Source: Lichenostomus cassidix
Lineage: Eukaryota; Chordata; Aves; Passeriformes; Meliphagidae
DNA: 64,000 nucleotides
Direction of reading: 5' to 3'
NCBI GenBank assembly: GCA_008360975.2
Contig: CM039194.1
Coordinates: 10,464,426 to 10,528,425, forward strand
The translations under genes were made by a program, and so were the position numbers. The notes beneath the pieces are model-generated. The model was not told the origin of the DNA, did no database searches, and saw only the letters and a program-made list of their open reading frames with translations. Shown in pieces: positions 38,738 to 52,864 of this stretch (position 1 is its first letter; the number at the start of each line of letters is the position of its first letter).

Positions 38738-40899
38738 CAAATGAATAGTGAACAAATGAATAAAATTGGAAGGGATTCACTGCCTTTGAATCCTCATTCT
38801 CTAAGAACTTTTAGAGTTCTTTTTAGTTTTTTTTAGGCTTTGCATATGGAGTAGCCTCATAATTCTTGGATTTTCAATGCTTTCTCAAACAATTTTCATA
38901 CATCTTCATCCTCACTGTTATTAAAATACAAATTTTGGTTGGTATATCAGGAGGTAGGATCCAAAAAGACAGTTCCACAGCTCTCTGGATCACTGTCAGC
39001 AGCACTACATTTGGCCATTGAGGTCACATGGATGTATTTTTGCTTGAGCTGTTGCCTGACTTTCTCTATGACTACATTAATCCTCACACAACTTGGAATC
39101 TGCAATATTTTAGGATTTGCCACAGCCCAGCAAGTTAAAGATGTATTTCCTGACTCACCTTCTTTGTATTTTTAATGAAAATCTTAACCATAGAATTACT
39201 GGATTCAAATTTGTGATAATATCTAATATGTGCATGTATTTTTTCTTTTTATCCCTATCTTAAATCTGTTGAGTAATCCAGTCAGTCATAAATTATTATT
39301 TAATATTCACAAATGACCTCCAATGCACTGAAAATTATTCTGTACTTATACAATAATCTGTTTACTGGCAATTCTAAATTTATTGCTGGTTTTTGCAGTA
39401 GAAGCCCCAGGACATGAGTGTGTTCAGTGGAAGTCTTTTTAGTGCTAATAAAAGGCATGGTTTTGTAAGATTGGGACTGATGTTTACAGTAAAGGAATTT
39501 TATTAAAATTTTTCTTCAATTTCCAGCATCCCATGATATTGGAAAAAATATTGCACATGCAGCATTTAAAATCTGCATTTTGGTAAATGGCATTATACAT
39601 TCCCATTGCAGTCAATATTACAAACAATACAATTTGTATGAAATTTGCAAATTAGGCCTTAAAAATACTGCATTTCATTTAATGCTGGCCAGTTTGCTGC
39701 TCCTTATAGCTGTGTGTCTTCAATATGATGCACACTCAACACACACAGCTTTTAAACCTACTAAAGACTGATCTTTATTGCTGGCAGAACAGTTCTGTAT
39801 TTCACTATTGCACTGCTGAGATTTGCCAGTTATTGCTTCTAAAGCCTTTCCCTGGCCATGAAAGGCAACAATAACAACAGGCTGAAATCCTAATCAGTTG
39901 GGTCAGACTCTTCTCCACCTCTTGCCTTGAGTTCTCACAGTTTCCTACCCAACATGTGGGGCTCTGCTGAGTGAGAAGCTTTGGCTCCTCCAAAGCTGAG
40001 AGAGGTTTCCAGCAGAGTTCTGCTAAATTTCACATTTCCTTCAACATCCTTCATTTCGGGCACAAAACTTCACTAGGAAAAATGATGAAACCATGTCCAA
40101 GACCACCCTAAGGAATTCATCAACAAGCTTTCATTTTTGACTTAAAGCTTGCAAAAAACTTACACTGTGAAGACATTTCCACAGAGGTTTGCCAGTTCCA
40201 AACTACATTAACAACAAAGACATGAATGTCAGCTAAAATATGAAATTGAAAAAGGTAGTCTTTGGTGTTTGATCGCTTTCAGAGCCATGCACTTCCATCT
40301 AATGGTACACTTTTGAAAGAAATAGCACATGAAGACAATAAAATGGAGCTTCTGGCACCAGTCATTTTCTTATTTGGGGCAAGTTATGTTATCAAAATTA
40401 ACTTTTAATCTATTACTTCCTGCTTCTTTAATATTTTAATTTCTATCTTTCTCTTTTCATTAAGTTTACGATTGCCTGCTTAGTGCTCTGCCAGAGCTCA
40501 TCAAGAGTTCAACCTACAGATTTTCAATTTAGTCATTTTATATCAGATTGCTTCAACCAATGAACCACAGATAACATTATGTATGGACATGAGCCACCAA
40601 TGTTCAGTCTGTTCAAAGCTCTGGATGTAGGCAGTACTAATGATAATTAGAAACCAACCCAAAATATTTTGCTTCTTTAAATATGTCTGCTCAGGTATCA
40701 CTTCTGCTTCCAAATTACTTATAGAAGGGTAATGCTGTGCCATTCACCTTTAAGGCAGAAAGGGTAATACCTTAGCACAATTTGAAAAAGATATTACTTC
40801 TATCTCTAGGTTCAAAGCAGTCTTGTATGATAATTTAATTCCCATGAGCATCTTCTACGTGTTAAGAGGTGGGGCAGAAAAAATCGTGGACATCAGGAA

Positions 40900-40984
40900 G
40901 GCATCCCTGCTCATTGCAGGGGGGTTGGACTCAGGGATGTTTTAAAGGACCCTTCCAACAAACTGTTGGATGATTCTGTGATGT
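40900..40984 (+). mobile_element. CR1 LINE 3' end fragment
   Basis: GCATCCCTGCTCATTGCAGG is followed by GGGGTTGGACTCAGGGATGT and TTTAAAGGACCCTTCCAACA, and it ends TGATTCTGTGATG. This is the sense-strand 3' terminus of a CR1 element with a residual copy of the terminal octamer-like repeat. Only the last ~85 bp are clear. Confidence 0.88.
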
Positions 40985-43900
40985 CTTTGATCTGTATATT
41001 CATTCTAAGCTGCTTAACTTGCTACAGCATAGATCTGTCTAAAATAAATAAAGAAAGAGGAAACATATCATGATAGATTCCGTTACATTAATGGAGCATA
41101 ATTATCAGGAAACATTTCTACAGATCTGTGCTATTAAATCTTTGTGGAATAGCAAGGGCAGGAAGATTAACAAGTTTTCAAATTAGTTAAGAGGGAATTA
41201 TCAAGCCTTCATTTTGTTATCAATTATTGCATTTATGTTCTCTACTTTCTCAATGATATCCTAAAAGATTCATTGCAAGCAAATACAGAATGTTCAGTGA
41301 CTGCAATTCAAAAAGTCAAAATTTCTGGCACATTTCACAGAGTTGTTTAGTTAATTCCTACCCCAATTAGTCTATTTAAAAAATAAAATAAAAAGGACAA
41401 AAGCTTGCACTGCAGTCAATGTAAAATTGCCACCTCTATGAAATCAAATACTGCAATTAGATAAAGTACTTAAAACTGTGGGGGTTTTAATGTTCTTGGA
41501 TTAGCTCTTAACTTTGTAGAAGTATCTATGTAGCCTTTGCAGTCTCAGTTTGCACTGAACTCCCTGCTGAGATTTTTTTTAACATTGGAACATTTTGAGA
41601 AAGTGGAAATAGAAATAAGCTTAAAATGAAAACAAGCTTTCACCTTTAAGCACTGAGTGTTCTGGAGTCTTCTGACAAAGTGTTTTTTCTGTCAATTCAA
41701 CAAAACATTTTCTAGGAGTGTAAAGAATAGTTCTTGAAAAGAAAGTCTCTCACCTCAGAAATATGAGTGGGATGGCTAAGAGACCTTGAATGTAGAATGT
41801 AAAAAAGAGACGTTCAAGCCTTGTCACTCAGAATAGTCTTTTGGATCTTTTGATGAGTGGTTATTGACTTTTCTTTCCCTGAAAGTCTCAAGGTTTTCTT
41901 TCTTTCCCTTGGTGTTAACTGGAGAAAGGATTTGATCTCTGTTAACTATGCAAAATTCGCCCAGTAGCCTGATGGTTGTGGCACTCAGCCGGCACTCGAG
42001 ATTTACTGAGTCTGTACTGCTGTTGTAAGTAAAATCCACTGCCATGACTTTCCAGCACACCTTTGAGAAGTGGTGCCATCAACATCTCCTGTCTTGATGT
42101 GACAAATTTATTTCATGTTAAGCTTGTGCAGAGAGTCAGTAGCATATAGTGAGCCCCAAATGATTTGAGTATTCAATTATCATTTGCACCTAGAGAAAAT
42201 AAAACATTTTCTTTTGTTATTATCTCTAGGGACAGAGTATGACTCTGCTCCTGGAAAAGTGTCCAGAGACATTTTCTCTCCTCTTTTCATTATTTGGAAG
42301 TGATCCAGCATTGCTGCTATCATATTTTATTTCTACAATGGCAGATATTAAACACACCGTATTATGATTTCTGAAAGATGAAATACTTTGCCCGAGTCTT
42401 CACTGGTTTCTGATGAATGCCAACTACTAAAAAACATCCCTGGTCTCCTTTCTTTTCCATTTTCTGGGACAGTATCTTTAATAAGTGTATCTTGCAAAGT
42501 AGACTTTCCCAATAGCCCTCAACTTATCTTTTTTCTGTGCATACTGAAGAACAGGCAATTTCTGTCATTATCTCTCTTCATATTTTTCCGGGGAAAGCAA
42601 ATGCTTCAGCATGTTCTGAGAACTTGCTCCTACACCTGCAGGATTCAGGAAGAAAAAAAGCTCACAAATCTTGTGAACACTTAGTGATGTGATCACTCTA
42701 ATTACTGCAGTCTTTTGCTTACATTTTAATTCCAGCAGCAAAACTTGTCATGAAATAAATATTTTCTGCCACTGTGTTTTTCTCCTGTCTAGGTCTGCAC
42801 TTTGAAAAGAAATTATTTTGTCCCTTAGTGAGGGCTTGTGTTATCTCACACATCTGAATAAACACTCTCCCGTACAATGTCATGCAGTTTTAAAATAAAG
42901 AACAATTCTGTACCTAGAGGCTCTTTCGCAACCGTGTCAAATTTCAAAATTATGTTAGTTTTCCAAAAAAAGAAAATACATCCACAGGCTAAAGCACACT
43001 GTGCACTTCATTGAAACCCCAATTATTTTCACTGTATTTTTATTTGTCCTTCGAACCTAAACTATTGTGCTGCCAATTTTTAAGGGTGTCATGGAAGGAC
43101 TGTCACAACAGTTTTTATTGGGATTAGAAGATTTTTCTAGTACAGCCACAGTTCTGACCCAGACTGAATCAATAATCTGTAAATTTTTCAAGTAGCAACT
43201 CTTCTAGAAAACAATAGTTTTGTATAGATCTTGCTGAATATATTTCAACTACTGAAATTATTTCACTTCTGCAAGTCTTCACAAACTTTTTATTAACAAC
43301 ATTGTCCACATTCAAATTTAACATATTTTGTTTGGGATTAGCATTCAACCTGTCACCAATGCAGAATGCAACCTTATAACTTCAGATTCTCTTGCAATTT
43401 TGTCAATTTTCTTCTGTTTCCCATTTTTCTTTCTCCTTTCACTGACAAAAAAATTTTCAGCCTTTCAAGTTTTTCTTGCTTACTAATATTAGTAAGAAAC
43501 AATAGTCTGCTTAGTTTTATTATTGCAACTGCCACTGTCAGCTTTATTATGATAATATCTAGAAAAATGTTCTTTAATATGTATGGGAAGTGACAGTTGG
43601 GAATTTTGCTTCACTGATTTATCTGGCCTCTAGCTTTGATCACCATGCAATCCATCTTCTTTTATGAAACAAAACAAACCATTCTAATTAGTTGGTTGTT
43701 ACAATCAGTGATCCTCAACTGTGGAAGACTAATTAACCTTAGTAGTAAAACAATGTAAGTTTTTTTGTTCATTTGTTTAATGAGTTAAGAAGTCAGGAGA
43801 ACAGAGTTAGTTAAAAAGAGCTGAAAACACAAATAAAGACTCCAACCTTCTCCTCCAGTCTGGCATCCAGTCTCTTGCCTTGCAATTCAGCAGATAGAAG

Positions 43901-44939
43901 TACAGGAAACTGACACGTCCTCTGCTTCTTCTTTCCTCTCTTTTATAAATTCTGTATTTGTACCTTATTGGCATTTAAATTGATGGTGCATGTTGAACAG
44001 AAAGGACATTTTATAGTTTTGTTGCATAAATTATTCTGTCCATTATTCATTGCCCAATGTTGTAATGTGAGTGCCACTATTCTGGACAGCTCTAAAGCTC
44101 TTTCAACTCCTTTGACAGATTTTTGTAGTCCAGTTTACCTGCAGCCCAAGACTGCCAAGCTGAATTACACCATGGTCATTCCTGCTTAGCACCTCATCCA
44201 TAGTTAATTTCTTGAGCCTCTGTGTTTTATCTGTGTATAAATTTTTCATTTGCAACAACACTTTATCTTAGCAAAGGAAGAGCTCAGAAGTCTGGGAGTT
44301 TTGTTAATTAGTTCCTTCATTAGTTCAGAAATTTTTGCTTCATTTTGAACCAGCTGTCTGTGTAACAGGTTCATAGTCCTTTTATAAACGCATATGGATG
44401 AAACACAATAAGAGTTTTTTCAGTTCATAATGAGTTTCACCCAGCCCTTCGCAGCACACCAGAAATGTGAGTGCTGAAATGGAAAGCCTGCCCTCCTCAC
44501 AGCTGAGGAGACAACAGCTCTGACACTGACACCCCAGGATCACCACCCAGATGAGATAAATTCGCTGTAGATGCTTGTCAGGAAATACAAGCTGAAGTTT
44601 CAGAGTTGCTGATAGTCAGTGTTTAGAGGGCCCTCTGCTAAATTCCAAACAGTAGAGGAAAAAGTAGGATCTGAAGCACAGTTATCAATACATAAAACAG
44701 CCTTACCGCTGCTATCCTGCAGCCCTCAGGGAAGATTTAACCAGCCTTTGGCTTCCTTTAGATGTAAGGAAATGGACTCATGAAGGAGTTATCTCAGAGC
44801 ATGTAAATTAGTTTCCAGCTCTGGAAACAAACAAACTCATATTTTGTATTCTACCTTTGCAAATATGTCCTTCCCTCACCAAAAATATTATTTATTTATT
44901 AGGCCTAAATGTAAAAGACATTTGTAGCCTAAGTACTGT

Positions 44940-45640
44940 ACAGACTGAAAATAAGAGAAGAATAGATTGTAAACAAGTGAAATGTGAAAATGGTTGCTTA
45001 GGTGATCTGAAAGAATTTCAGGAGGAAGATATAAGACAGAGATAAATTCATTATTTCCTCTTGGACATCGTGGAAAGCGGAAGGATAATGTCCTCTGGTT
45101 TGCATGTGGGAACGGGAGAATATAGTTAAAGAACAAGTCCAGATAACAAATGTGATGACAGGGAAACAGCAGCTGAAAAAGAGAGAGGATGATGTGAGAA
45201 GAAATACAGTATATATTTGGTCTTGACATACAGCGCTTCTAATGTGGACAAGATGTTCCTGAGAGGAAATGGCAGTAATAGTGCAAAGAGATAGAAGGAT
45301 AAACCAGAGAAGTTTATAAAGTTTCTCAGACTTCCAAGGACTCAAGTATAGGAAGGTAAAAAGACTAAACTATTACAGGTAAAGCACCAAAATGACATTG
45401 AGATACCATTTAGGGAGAATATAATACTTAATATGATCCATCCTAGCAGAGAGGGAATGAATAGGTAGGAGTAGATGGAGAAATAACTGCTTCTCCAAGG
45501 GGCCTCATTTTTGAGGTTGAGTGAAGCAGAAATTTCCAAAGTAGGAGGGGAAAAGTGTGAGGAAGAGGTGATTGGGGGCAGGAAGTCAAAGCAAAGCAGT
45601 CAGGCTGAAAGGCTGGAATCAAAATGGTTAAATACAACAG
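44940..45640 (+). other. Purine-rich strand-asymmetric block
   Basis: The + strand is strongly enriched in A and G; for instance about three quarters of 45541-45600 is purine. The asymmetry leaves several open frames on the − strand (pyrimidine-rich, Ser/Leu/Phe-rich), which explains the overlapping 113- and 115-codon frames there. No repeat family or gene is recognised. Confidence 0.5.
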
Positions 45641-47329
45641 TGAGTAAGAAAGGACACTGCAATTTTTTCACAATTTTATAAAATTTTCCTTAAAATAGCT
45701 GACCAAATCTTGGGAAAATAGGGCTAAAGGAGAAAGTCAGAGAAGCTAGTCAGGCAGAAGGTAGACCACAGACTGTAGGATTTGAGAAAAATATTTTTTG
45801 AAGAAATTCAAGAACATTTGGGGAAACATAATAGCATTAATTTGCAGTGATAAAGAATTAGTGTAGTCCCTAGATTTCTACCACATATTCATACCAGCTT
45901 TAGAAAAACTGTGGAAAGAATAATGATAGAGTCCAAGGAATCAACAGTGAGTAGCTGAAGTGAAACTTGGGTGTCAAGAAGTGATGGCAAGTAAGGTAGC
46001 ATATCCTAAACCAACAACACCCAAAACTGATTCCTGTGTCATAACTCAACAGCAAAGTATTTAATTTTTTTTTTAACAAAACCTGGTAAAGTCCCAGGTA
46101 ATGTTGTGCTTTCTATCTAAATATGACCCTGATTGAGTCTTAGTTTTTCACAGAGTAAAATCTACTTTTGAGGAAGCTGCTATAAAATACTGAAACTTTC
46201 AAAAGTAGAAATGAGTAGTTACATTACATTTTAATGCCACCTTAACCTCCATGGTAGAGGAGCCTTTGGAGCTACATGGTCAAAGAATATGGGAAGAAGG
46301 GATGGTTTCTGTTGCATAGGTGGCAAGTGTCATGATTCAAGGTCACAGCAAAGTGAAATCCTAAGCACTCAGTGGAAGTACCTCATGAAATGTATATCTT
46401 GCAGTTTATACAAGTATGTCAATTGAATTCATTGTCAAATTTTACCTAAAGGTGTGTTTCACCATGTGCTGTCTCTACACTGGATCATGTGCATTCAGTC
46501 AGTATCATAAATTACTGTGATTATGTAAATCCTGTCTATCAGCTGGGACCTTCCTGGAGCTGTAGTCACCTTTCATTAAGACACAGCCTGAAAGAAGGTG
46601 GGTTAATGCTTCTGATGGCCTCATTTGAGAAGCTGGGAATGGCATAGATATTATGAGCTCCATCTCCAGCATCAAATAACCAGCCAGACAGCACTGAATA
46701 CGGTGAGAAATTCAGTAGAGTGTTTAGACATTCGTAGTACTGAGCTCTATAAATCAGCAGTGCTGAATAAGCAACAGGGGCATTAGCCTATTTAGATGCT
46801 AAAAAGGATGGGATTTTAAAATTACTCAGCTCCTTATAGTATTTATAACTGGTTTAGTTTGCATGCACTTCACTAACATTCATTTTATTCTGACATAGGA
46901 AACTGCATTCTGATTATTTCCCCAAACCTACCTTGAATAGTGGATTTTGACTACACTCTGGAGGTGGCTTTGGGATTGATTTTTTTTTTAATTGTCTGTT
47001 GTTTGACAAGCCAATTCTATTCAGAAATCACATATGAATTCTTAAGTAATCAATGCTAATTGTAAAAATCCTCAGCAGCTTAATCTGCTGTAGGCTTCTT
47101 GAGAATTTAATAACCCTCTCTCATAATAAAATGTGTCAGAGGGGGCAAATATTTTGCTAGCACAGCTTGTAACTGACTGTTTGAACCATGGCACCAAGTA
47201 TTCACACAACAGAAGTACTCTGCAGTCATTTTTAAAAAGAAACATTTGATTTAGTGCCTTAAGGGCAAGAATTTATACTATATTTTTTAAAATTCATTTA
47301 CTTTGTCATCCCTACCAGCTATATGGGGA

Positions 47330-47373
47330 TTTTTTTGTCTTTTTTCTTTCTTTTTTTTTCTTTTTTTTTTCTT
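47330..47373 (+). repeat. Pyrimidine (T-rich) low-complexity tract
   Basis: 44 bases of T with scattered C and a single G form a polypyrimidine tract. No AG acceptor with a coding continuation follows. Confidence 0.9.
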
Positions 47374-48187
47374 GCATGTTGTTTGCCTTAGGATAAGCTA
47401 AAGCAACATAATGAAGCAGAACACAGATGAGCTGTCCAAGGATGCTTTTTTAGGGGAAGGGAGGCATTGATTTTTCCCCTGCAGTTGCAAAGTGACAATA
47501 AGATATCTGAACTTTTTTGCTTCAGAAAAAAAAACACAAAACAAAACCACCCAAACTCTTGCTTTTTGGGCAGTAGGGTCTTTTGGAATGTAGAATTAAG
47601 GATTGTGTTGCACATGACAGAATAACTCAGGCTGGGTTGTAAACTGAACCAAAGGACGTGGAGCTGAGCAAGACCCAGGGTGGGTCTGTCACCTATTTCA
47701 GCCCACAGGTTTTTTCCAACAGTTCCATTCTGCCAAACTGCTCAGTGTCTGTGGAGACATGAGACACTGGTTTTGGTGGTGTTAAACTTCACAGACCTCC
47801 GCATTTGGCCTGGAGTGAGGATGATTTGAAAGTTCGTCTATCCTCAGCTTCTGGGAGATTCATCAGTTGTGTTGGAGCTTTAGAGTGTTGTTAAATGCTG
47901 CCAAGAAATCTGCCTGGAAATTTAGCCTTACTAAGTAACCTGCACCTGTGTTTGCACAGCTATAGTTATCCAGGGCTCAACTTTGGAACTAGAAATATGA
48001 GCTGCAGCAGGGAAATGGTGAGAAATGACTGCTCTGCCAGATTTGGTGAAAACAATTTTGAACCTGTCTAATTGCCTGAAACAGGGCATAGTGAGGGAGG
48101 ATCAGCTTTCCTCCCCAAACAAACCTGACAGCTCAGATTAATCTCACACACCATCAGCTTCCTTGGAGAACTTGGCAAGCTCTGCCA

Positions 48188-48201
48188 GCAGGAGGGGGCA
48201 G
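48188..48201 (+). promoter_or_regulatory. Candidate CTCF-like site
   Basis: GCAGGAGGGGGCAG matches 12 of 14 positions of the CTCF core pattern CCASYAGRKGGCRS as I remember it. It lies within CCAGCAGGAGGGGGCAGA in the large intron. Such matches occur by chance, so this is a candidate only. Confidence 0.3.
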
Positions 48202-51200
48202 ATCTGATCAATGCATTGTTTTAATATCAAGGTAATCAGATCTTGGGCAGAGTAAAGGTTCCTTTATTCTTTTAAAATGTATTCTTCTTTGGTAATGGGG
48301 AAAAAACTAATAGGCTGTCCTAGAAGGGAAGAAAGAAGGCCAGTGCCAAAAAATAAGTATTATATTTGCTGCACACTTCACCTTTAAAGAGTTGGTGTTA
48401 AGTTCCTGCATCTCACCCAGCATGCGAAATCAAGACTCAGCAGGGGCTTCTGGAGACTCCTGCAAACTGAGAAGTGGTGAATAAGATTTCAGCTTTAATT
48501 ACGAACTTCCTGCTATCTCCCCTCCTCCTTTGAAATTCAAGGCACTTCATTTTATTTTTACATAGTTTGGTGTCTGAGATTCCTTTTTATGTTAGTGGAA
48601 AAATAACGATGAAAAGGAAAATAATTCTCTTATGAAAATTCATGCGAACAGGCAGAGTTTAGAAGCTGTGTTATTTATTCAGGAGAGCACAGTGTCTTTT
48701 AAGAACATTGGGATTTTATGTTTGTGTGGATTTTTTGGTTTGGTTCTTTTCCTTTGTGTATGTTGCCTGTTTTCATACCAGCGCAGCTGTTGAGCATATG
48801 TATTAGGTCTAAAAGTTGAAAATCATTTAGAATTTAGATTAAAAAATAAATTGGCTATAAGCACAATAATCTGTTAGCTAAGACTGTAAGTGGAACTTTC
48901 AAACACCATTTTAATGTATGGAAGTGGTCAAAGGCAGAAATCCCCATGTTTCTCTAATGGCCTTAATAAACAATCAAAATAAATGTTTTTAGTCCAGGAA
49001 TACGTAAAGCCAGGAGCTAACATCTCAGAAAGATACTTGTACTGAGACCCTGACACTCTGCAGAATGAGCTGTCCTGGCAGTTTAAGAGTATCAATATTT
49101 AAATTACATATTATATCTGTTTAGATGCAGACACTGCTTCTTTCTGAGAAACTTTTCTCAGGTAGCTGCATTTGGGATTCTCTGGTTTGCTGGATCTCAG
49201 AAATGACCTGCAGCAGTTGCATCACCGTAGTCAGTGTAACTCACTACAGTTTTCCTGGCCTTTTAGGCCCTCAGAATCGATGACAGCTTTTCCAAGTCAT
49301 TTGTTCCTTTAAAATACACAGAAAGTAAAAAAATAAAAAGATTCCTTCATCTTGCAGAAGCAATAACCCTGAGCACCCTGGGCCCCAAGACCTTTTGTTC
49401 TCTTTCCAGAGCTGGTTGCCAGCTGGACCTGGTGGCATCCATGCAGGAATCTTCAGGGCATTTTCCCTGCAAGATATGTCAGGTGGTATTCTTGCAAAAC
49501 ATACACTATACTACAACTTTTCAACCTGCCCTGTATGCAGCTGACAAGCTCCTTCTGGTATATTGTTTCCCCATGCTTATTTTATAAAGTCTTACTCTTG
49601 AAAAGAAATAGAGGCTTTGCTCTCCCCTTGGAAGTACCTGTTGTTCATTTCACTGCAATGACACATGATACACTTTCACCTCAACCCTCAGAGATTTTTG
49701 CTTCAACTCTTCCCTAAGTTTGTCATCTCCATCTCTGTCTTCTGAGTACCAACTGCTTTCTGGGAACACTCCTGTGACTACTGGGGCTCTCCATCATTGG
49801 ACAGATTTAATTCCCAAAATAATCTCATCAGTGTCATTGTTTGAAAGAATAGCAAGTAAGTAGAGTATCCATTTACTGTGAGGGCCAGTCTGGAATGAGT
49901 CTCATTCTGCCAGAAGGGTCCCCAGCCATCACCAAGCCCCGTTAAGAACCTTTGCACATCTGCCAAGGTACAGTGAGTAGTGGCCTTTTTATTTCTTATT
50001 GCTCTTTTAAACCAGATCTACTGGGGAGAAGATATGAAGGCAGCAAGAGAAAGTAAAATCAGATAGCTGAAATTATTTCTTTGAATACTGAAATCAGGAA
50101 AAGTGGTACTATATAAGTAGTATGGTGGGATGGTGCTGAAATGCAAGGGTGCATGTAATTGTTCTTTGAAAGTGTATAAGCCAGGTAGAGAAATTGCTGT
50201 AATCATATGTCTGTTCTCATTTTACAATGTTTGTATTAAATAAAGAGTCTGTATCAGATTCAATAGCATGGTATCTTTTTTTTTTCCAAGGTAATATGTG
50301 TAGATTATTTTCTTCACAAATCTTGACTGGTAGTGGCTCAAGGTATACACAGCTCTTGTGAAAAATATGAAAGGTTCTAGAAATGAGGCCAAGCTCTTAA
50401 CTCTAACAGAATACAAAAACGATACAACGAGAGAAGGGAACATTGGCATTTATACTGGCAAATTTCAGGTTTGTCATTTTAATTCCTCGAGAACAAGAGA
50501 AACAACTTATGCAAAGGAAAGATAAAAACAGGCAGGCACTGCTGGCTTTATCTCCAGTGTGATAAGCTTCCTTCAGGGGGACATGAACAAACTATGCATA
50601 AGGCATGGGGAAAGAAGGTACAGACAGTACATTTTAAACTCTTCCCACAGTGAAATGTTCCAGCTTCAGGAAGCTCTTCAAGTTTGCTGTCAGAGCTCCT
50701 TCCAGCTTCTGCTACCTCTGGTGCACTGAACTTTTCAATTTTGTTTCAATAGAGCTTAAAATAGTTTTAAGTGACTTAGGAATTTTGGTTTGGTATAAAT
50801 TAGAGCAAGAAAGAAGGATGGATTAAGAAATTAATCTTAATCCTGAGGAATGTTTCCATGTGGGCTGTAACTGAAAACTCCAGTACACAACTCACAGACA
50901 GCCAAAGACAGGTTTACCAAAGAATCTTTGCAGTGGCTGTGCTCTCCCATGAATGCCTCATTCCAACCTGCCTGCCAGGGAAGCTGCAAACCCTGAGGAT
51001 GGTGGCATGGCTTTTGGCTTTTGCTCCATGGAAGAAGTCTCTGGAAGAGATGGCCTGTCTGCAATCAGCTCAGCTAGGAGTGGCAGAAATGTCAGCAAAA
51101 GTTCAGTAACACCAGTTTATCTCCATGAAATAATCTGATGTTGTAAAGTCAGTATTTTGTACTTAAGGCCTGTTTTAGAAAAAAGAAAAAATCCTGACCT

Positions 51201-51999
51201 GCTCAATACTGTTCAAATAGGACCTGAAATAAGTAGTTGTATGATTTTTAAGCCCAGAAAACCTGATAGGTGTAAGTAATTTACAAATTGAATTGAACCA
51301 AATTCCATGTTTATGTAACATCACTGAAACAGCAAGTTAAAGAACAAGAAGAGACAGTACCAATCTCACTATTTGTTTACCTGATACTTTCTGTCAGAAG
51401 AAATTTTGTAACTTATTTGTTGGGGTTTTTGAAAAACTTTCTCCTATTATTTGCAGCAGACCTTTGAAAACTCACCAAACAAAAACTCCTTTGGGTAAAG
51501 TGTCTTTTTCTAGCCCAATAAAATTACTGAATAAGTTCTAACGTGCTAAGGAGAAACTTCTATTTACTGTCTGCTTCATTCCAAAAGTTTGCCAGGACTT
51601 TCAAGACAACAGCCTGCCAGAGGAACCTGATTTGTGATTGTACTAAACCCATCAATGCTTAATCTGATAACTTACTGTATGAGCATTTGGGAATAACTGG
51701 TTTTGAAGCACAGTGACATACTCTTGATGTTGTACATTTTCTTTGTAATGAAAAGCCCGAACATGTGTCAAATTTAAAATTAAATGAAAATAAATCAAAG
51801 TGTAAATGTAATGAAACAAAACATCATTTATTTTTGCAAATACTTTTATTTTGACCCCTGGCTTTGCCCGAGGTTATTTCCATAAATGCTCTTCTGTGCT
51901 GTCCCTGAGAAAATTTTTATAAGAAAGATACAGAGAATCCCAAAATAACTCAGCCTATGTCATCCAGTCAAAGGGTTGGTCAGGAATTAAGGCTTTGCA

Positions 52000-52067
52000 T
52001 TTTTGGGTTTGGTTTTTGGTTTTTTTTGTTTGTTTGTTTGTTTTTTGGTGTTTTGGTTTTTTTTTTA
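52000..52067 (+). repeat. T/G low-complexity tract with TTTG units
   Basis: The tract consists of T and G only, apart from one A near its end, with a run of TTTG units at about 52021-52041. It borders the GC-rich block that starts near 52105. Confidence 0.9.
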
Positions 52068-52104
52068 TTGTAAGTCAATTTGAGATGTTTTCTTTGACAA
52101 ACTT

Positions 52105-52520
52105 TTGCTGACTCAAAGGCACAGTTCAAACTCCCCAGCAGGCTCTCGGTGTGCAGAACTGATGCTCCCAGCCAGGCTGGACAGGGCTGGGTGATTCCAT
52201 CCCTGGGGCTGCCAGCTGCACCCAGCTGGGCTGAGCTTCTGGCTCCCCAGAGCACACCTGGAAGCCATAAAATCTTGAGTGGAGCCACTTTTCCTCGAGC
52301 ATCTGAGCTCCTTTTTGCATGGCTAAGGCTTTGTGCTTGGAAGCATCTGCTGATGTGCAGGTGTCTGTGGCTTTGGGGCTCTGGCTGCCCCGAGCTGCCA
52401 TGCACCGTGCTGGCATCTGGCTGGTGGCATCTGCAGAGCCTGGGGCACTCTCCCTGCTCCTGTGCAAGCCAAGCAGATGTCAGCTCCCTGTATTTTCAGA
52501 GGCTTTGGTAAGCAATGTGT
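52105..52520. other. GC-rich, CpG-poor block
   Basis: About 400 bp rich in CTGGG, CAGC and CCCAG words, with few CpG. Open frames of 113-141 codons occur on both strands because TAA/TAG are rare in such sequence. The frames have no matching domain, and no splice or start context supports one. Confidence 0.45.
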
Positions 52521-52835
52521 CTGTGCAAAGAGTAATGAACTTGAGTCACTGTGCATTCTCCCTGTGTGAAGTGTGAGTGCTTTAAACTGCTGAAATTCCT
52601 TTATGTATTAAAACACCAAAACACCAAGAGGCTGAATTCTGTAAAACTTACCAGCTCCTGAAATCTTCTGCCTTTTGGTGCATTGGTTCCCCCATCTGCA
52701 AAGCAAAAGCAGGCAGGGTTTGCCTATGAGTCTTAACACTTGACCAAAACATTCATATGTTCCAGCTTTCAGAATAGTGAAAATAGTAGTAGATTCTTTC
52801 AACTCTGAATCTTAAATCAGGATTAAAGTCGGTTT

Positions 52836-52864
52836 AAAAAAAAAAGAAAAAAGAAAAAAAAAAA
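52836..52864 (+). repeat. Poly(A)-rich tract
   Basis: Runs of A are interrupted by two G. No retrocopy body was recognised. Confidence 0.88.

Noticed and set aside
52665..52705. Weak MIR-like 'ccccatctgcaaag' segment
   Set aside because: Only one short landmark is present and the flanks do not follow the MIR order.
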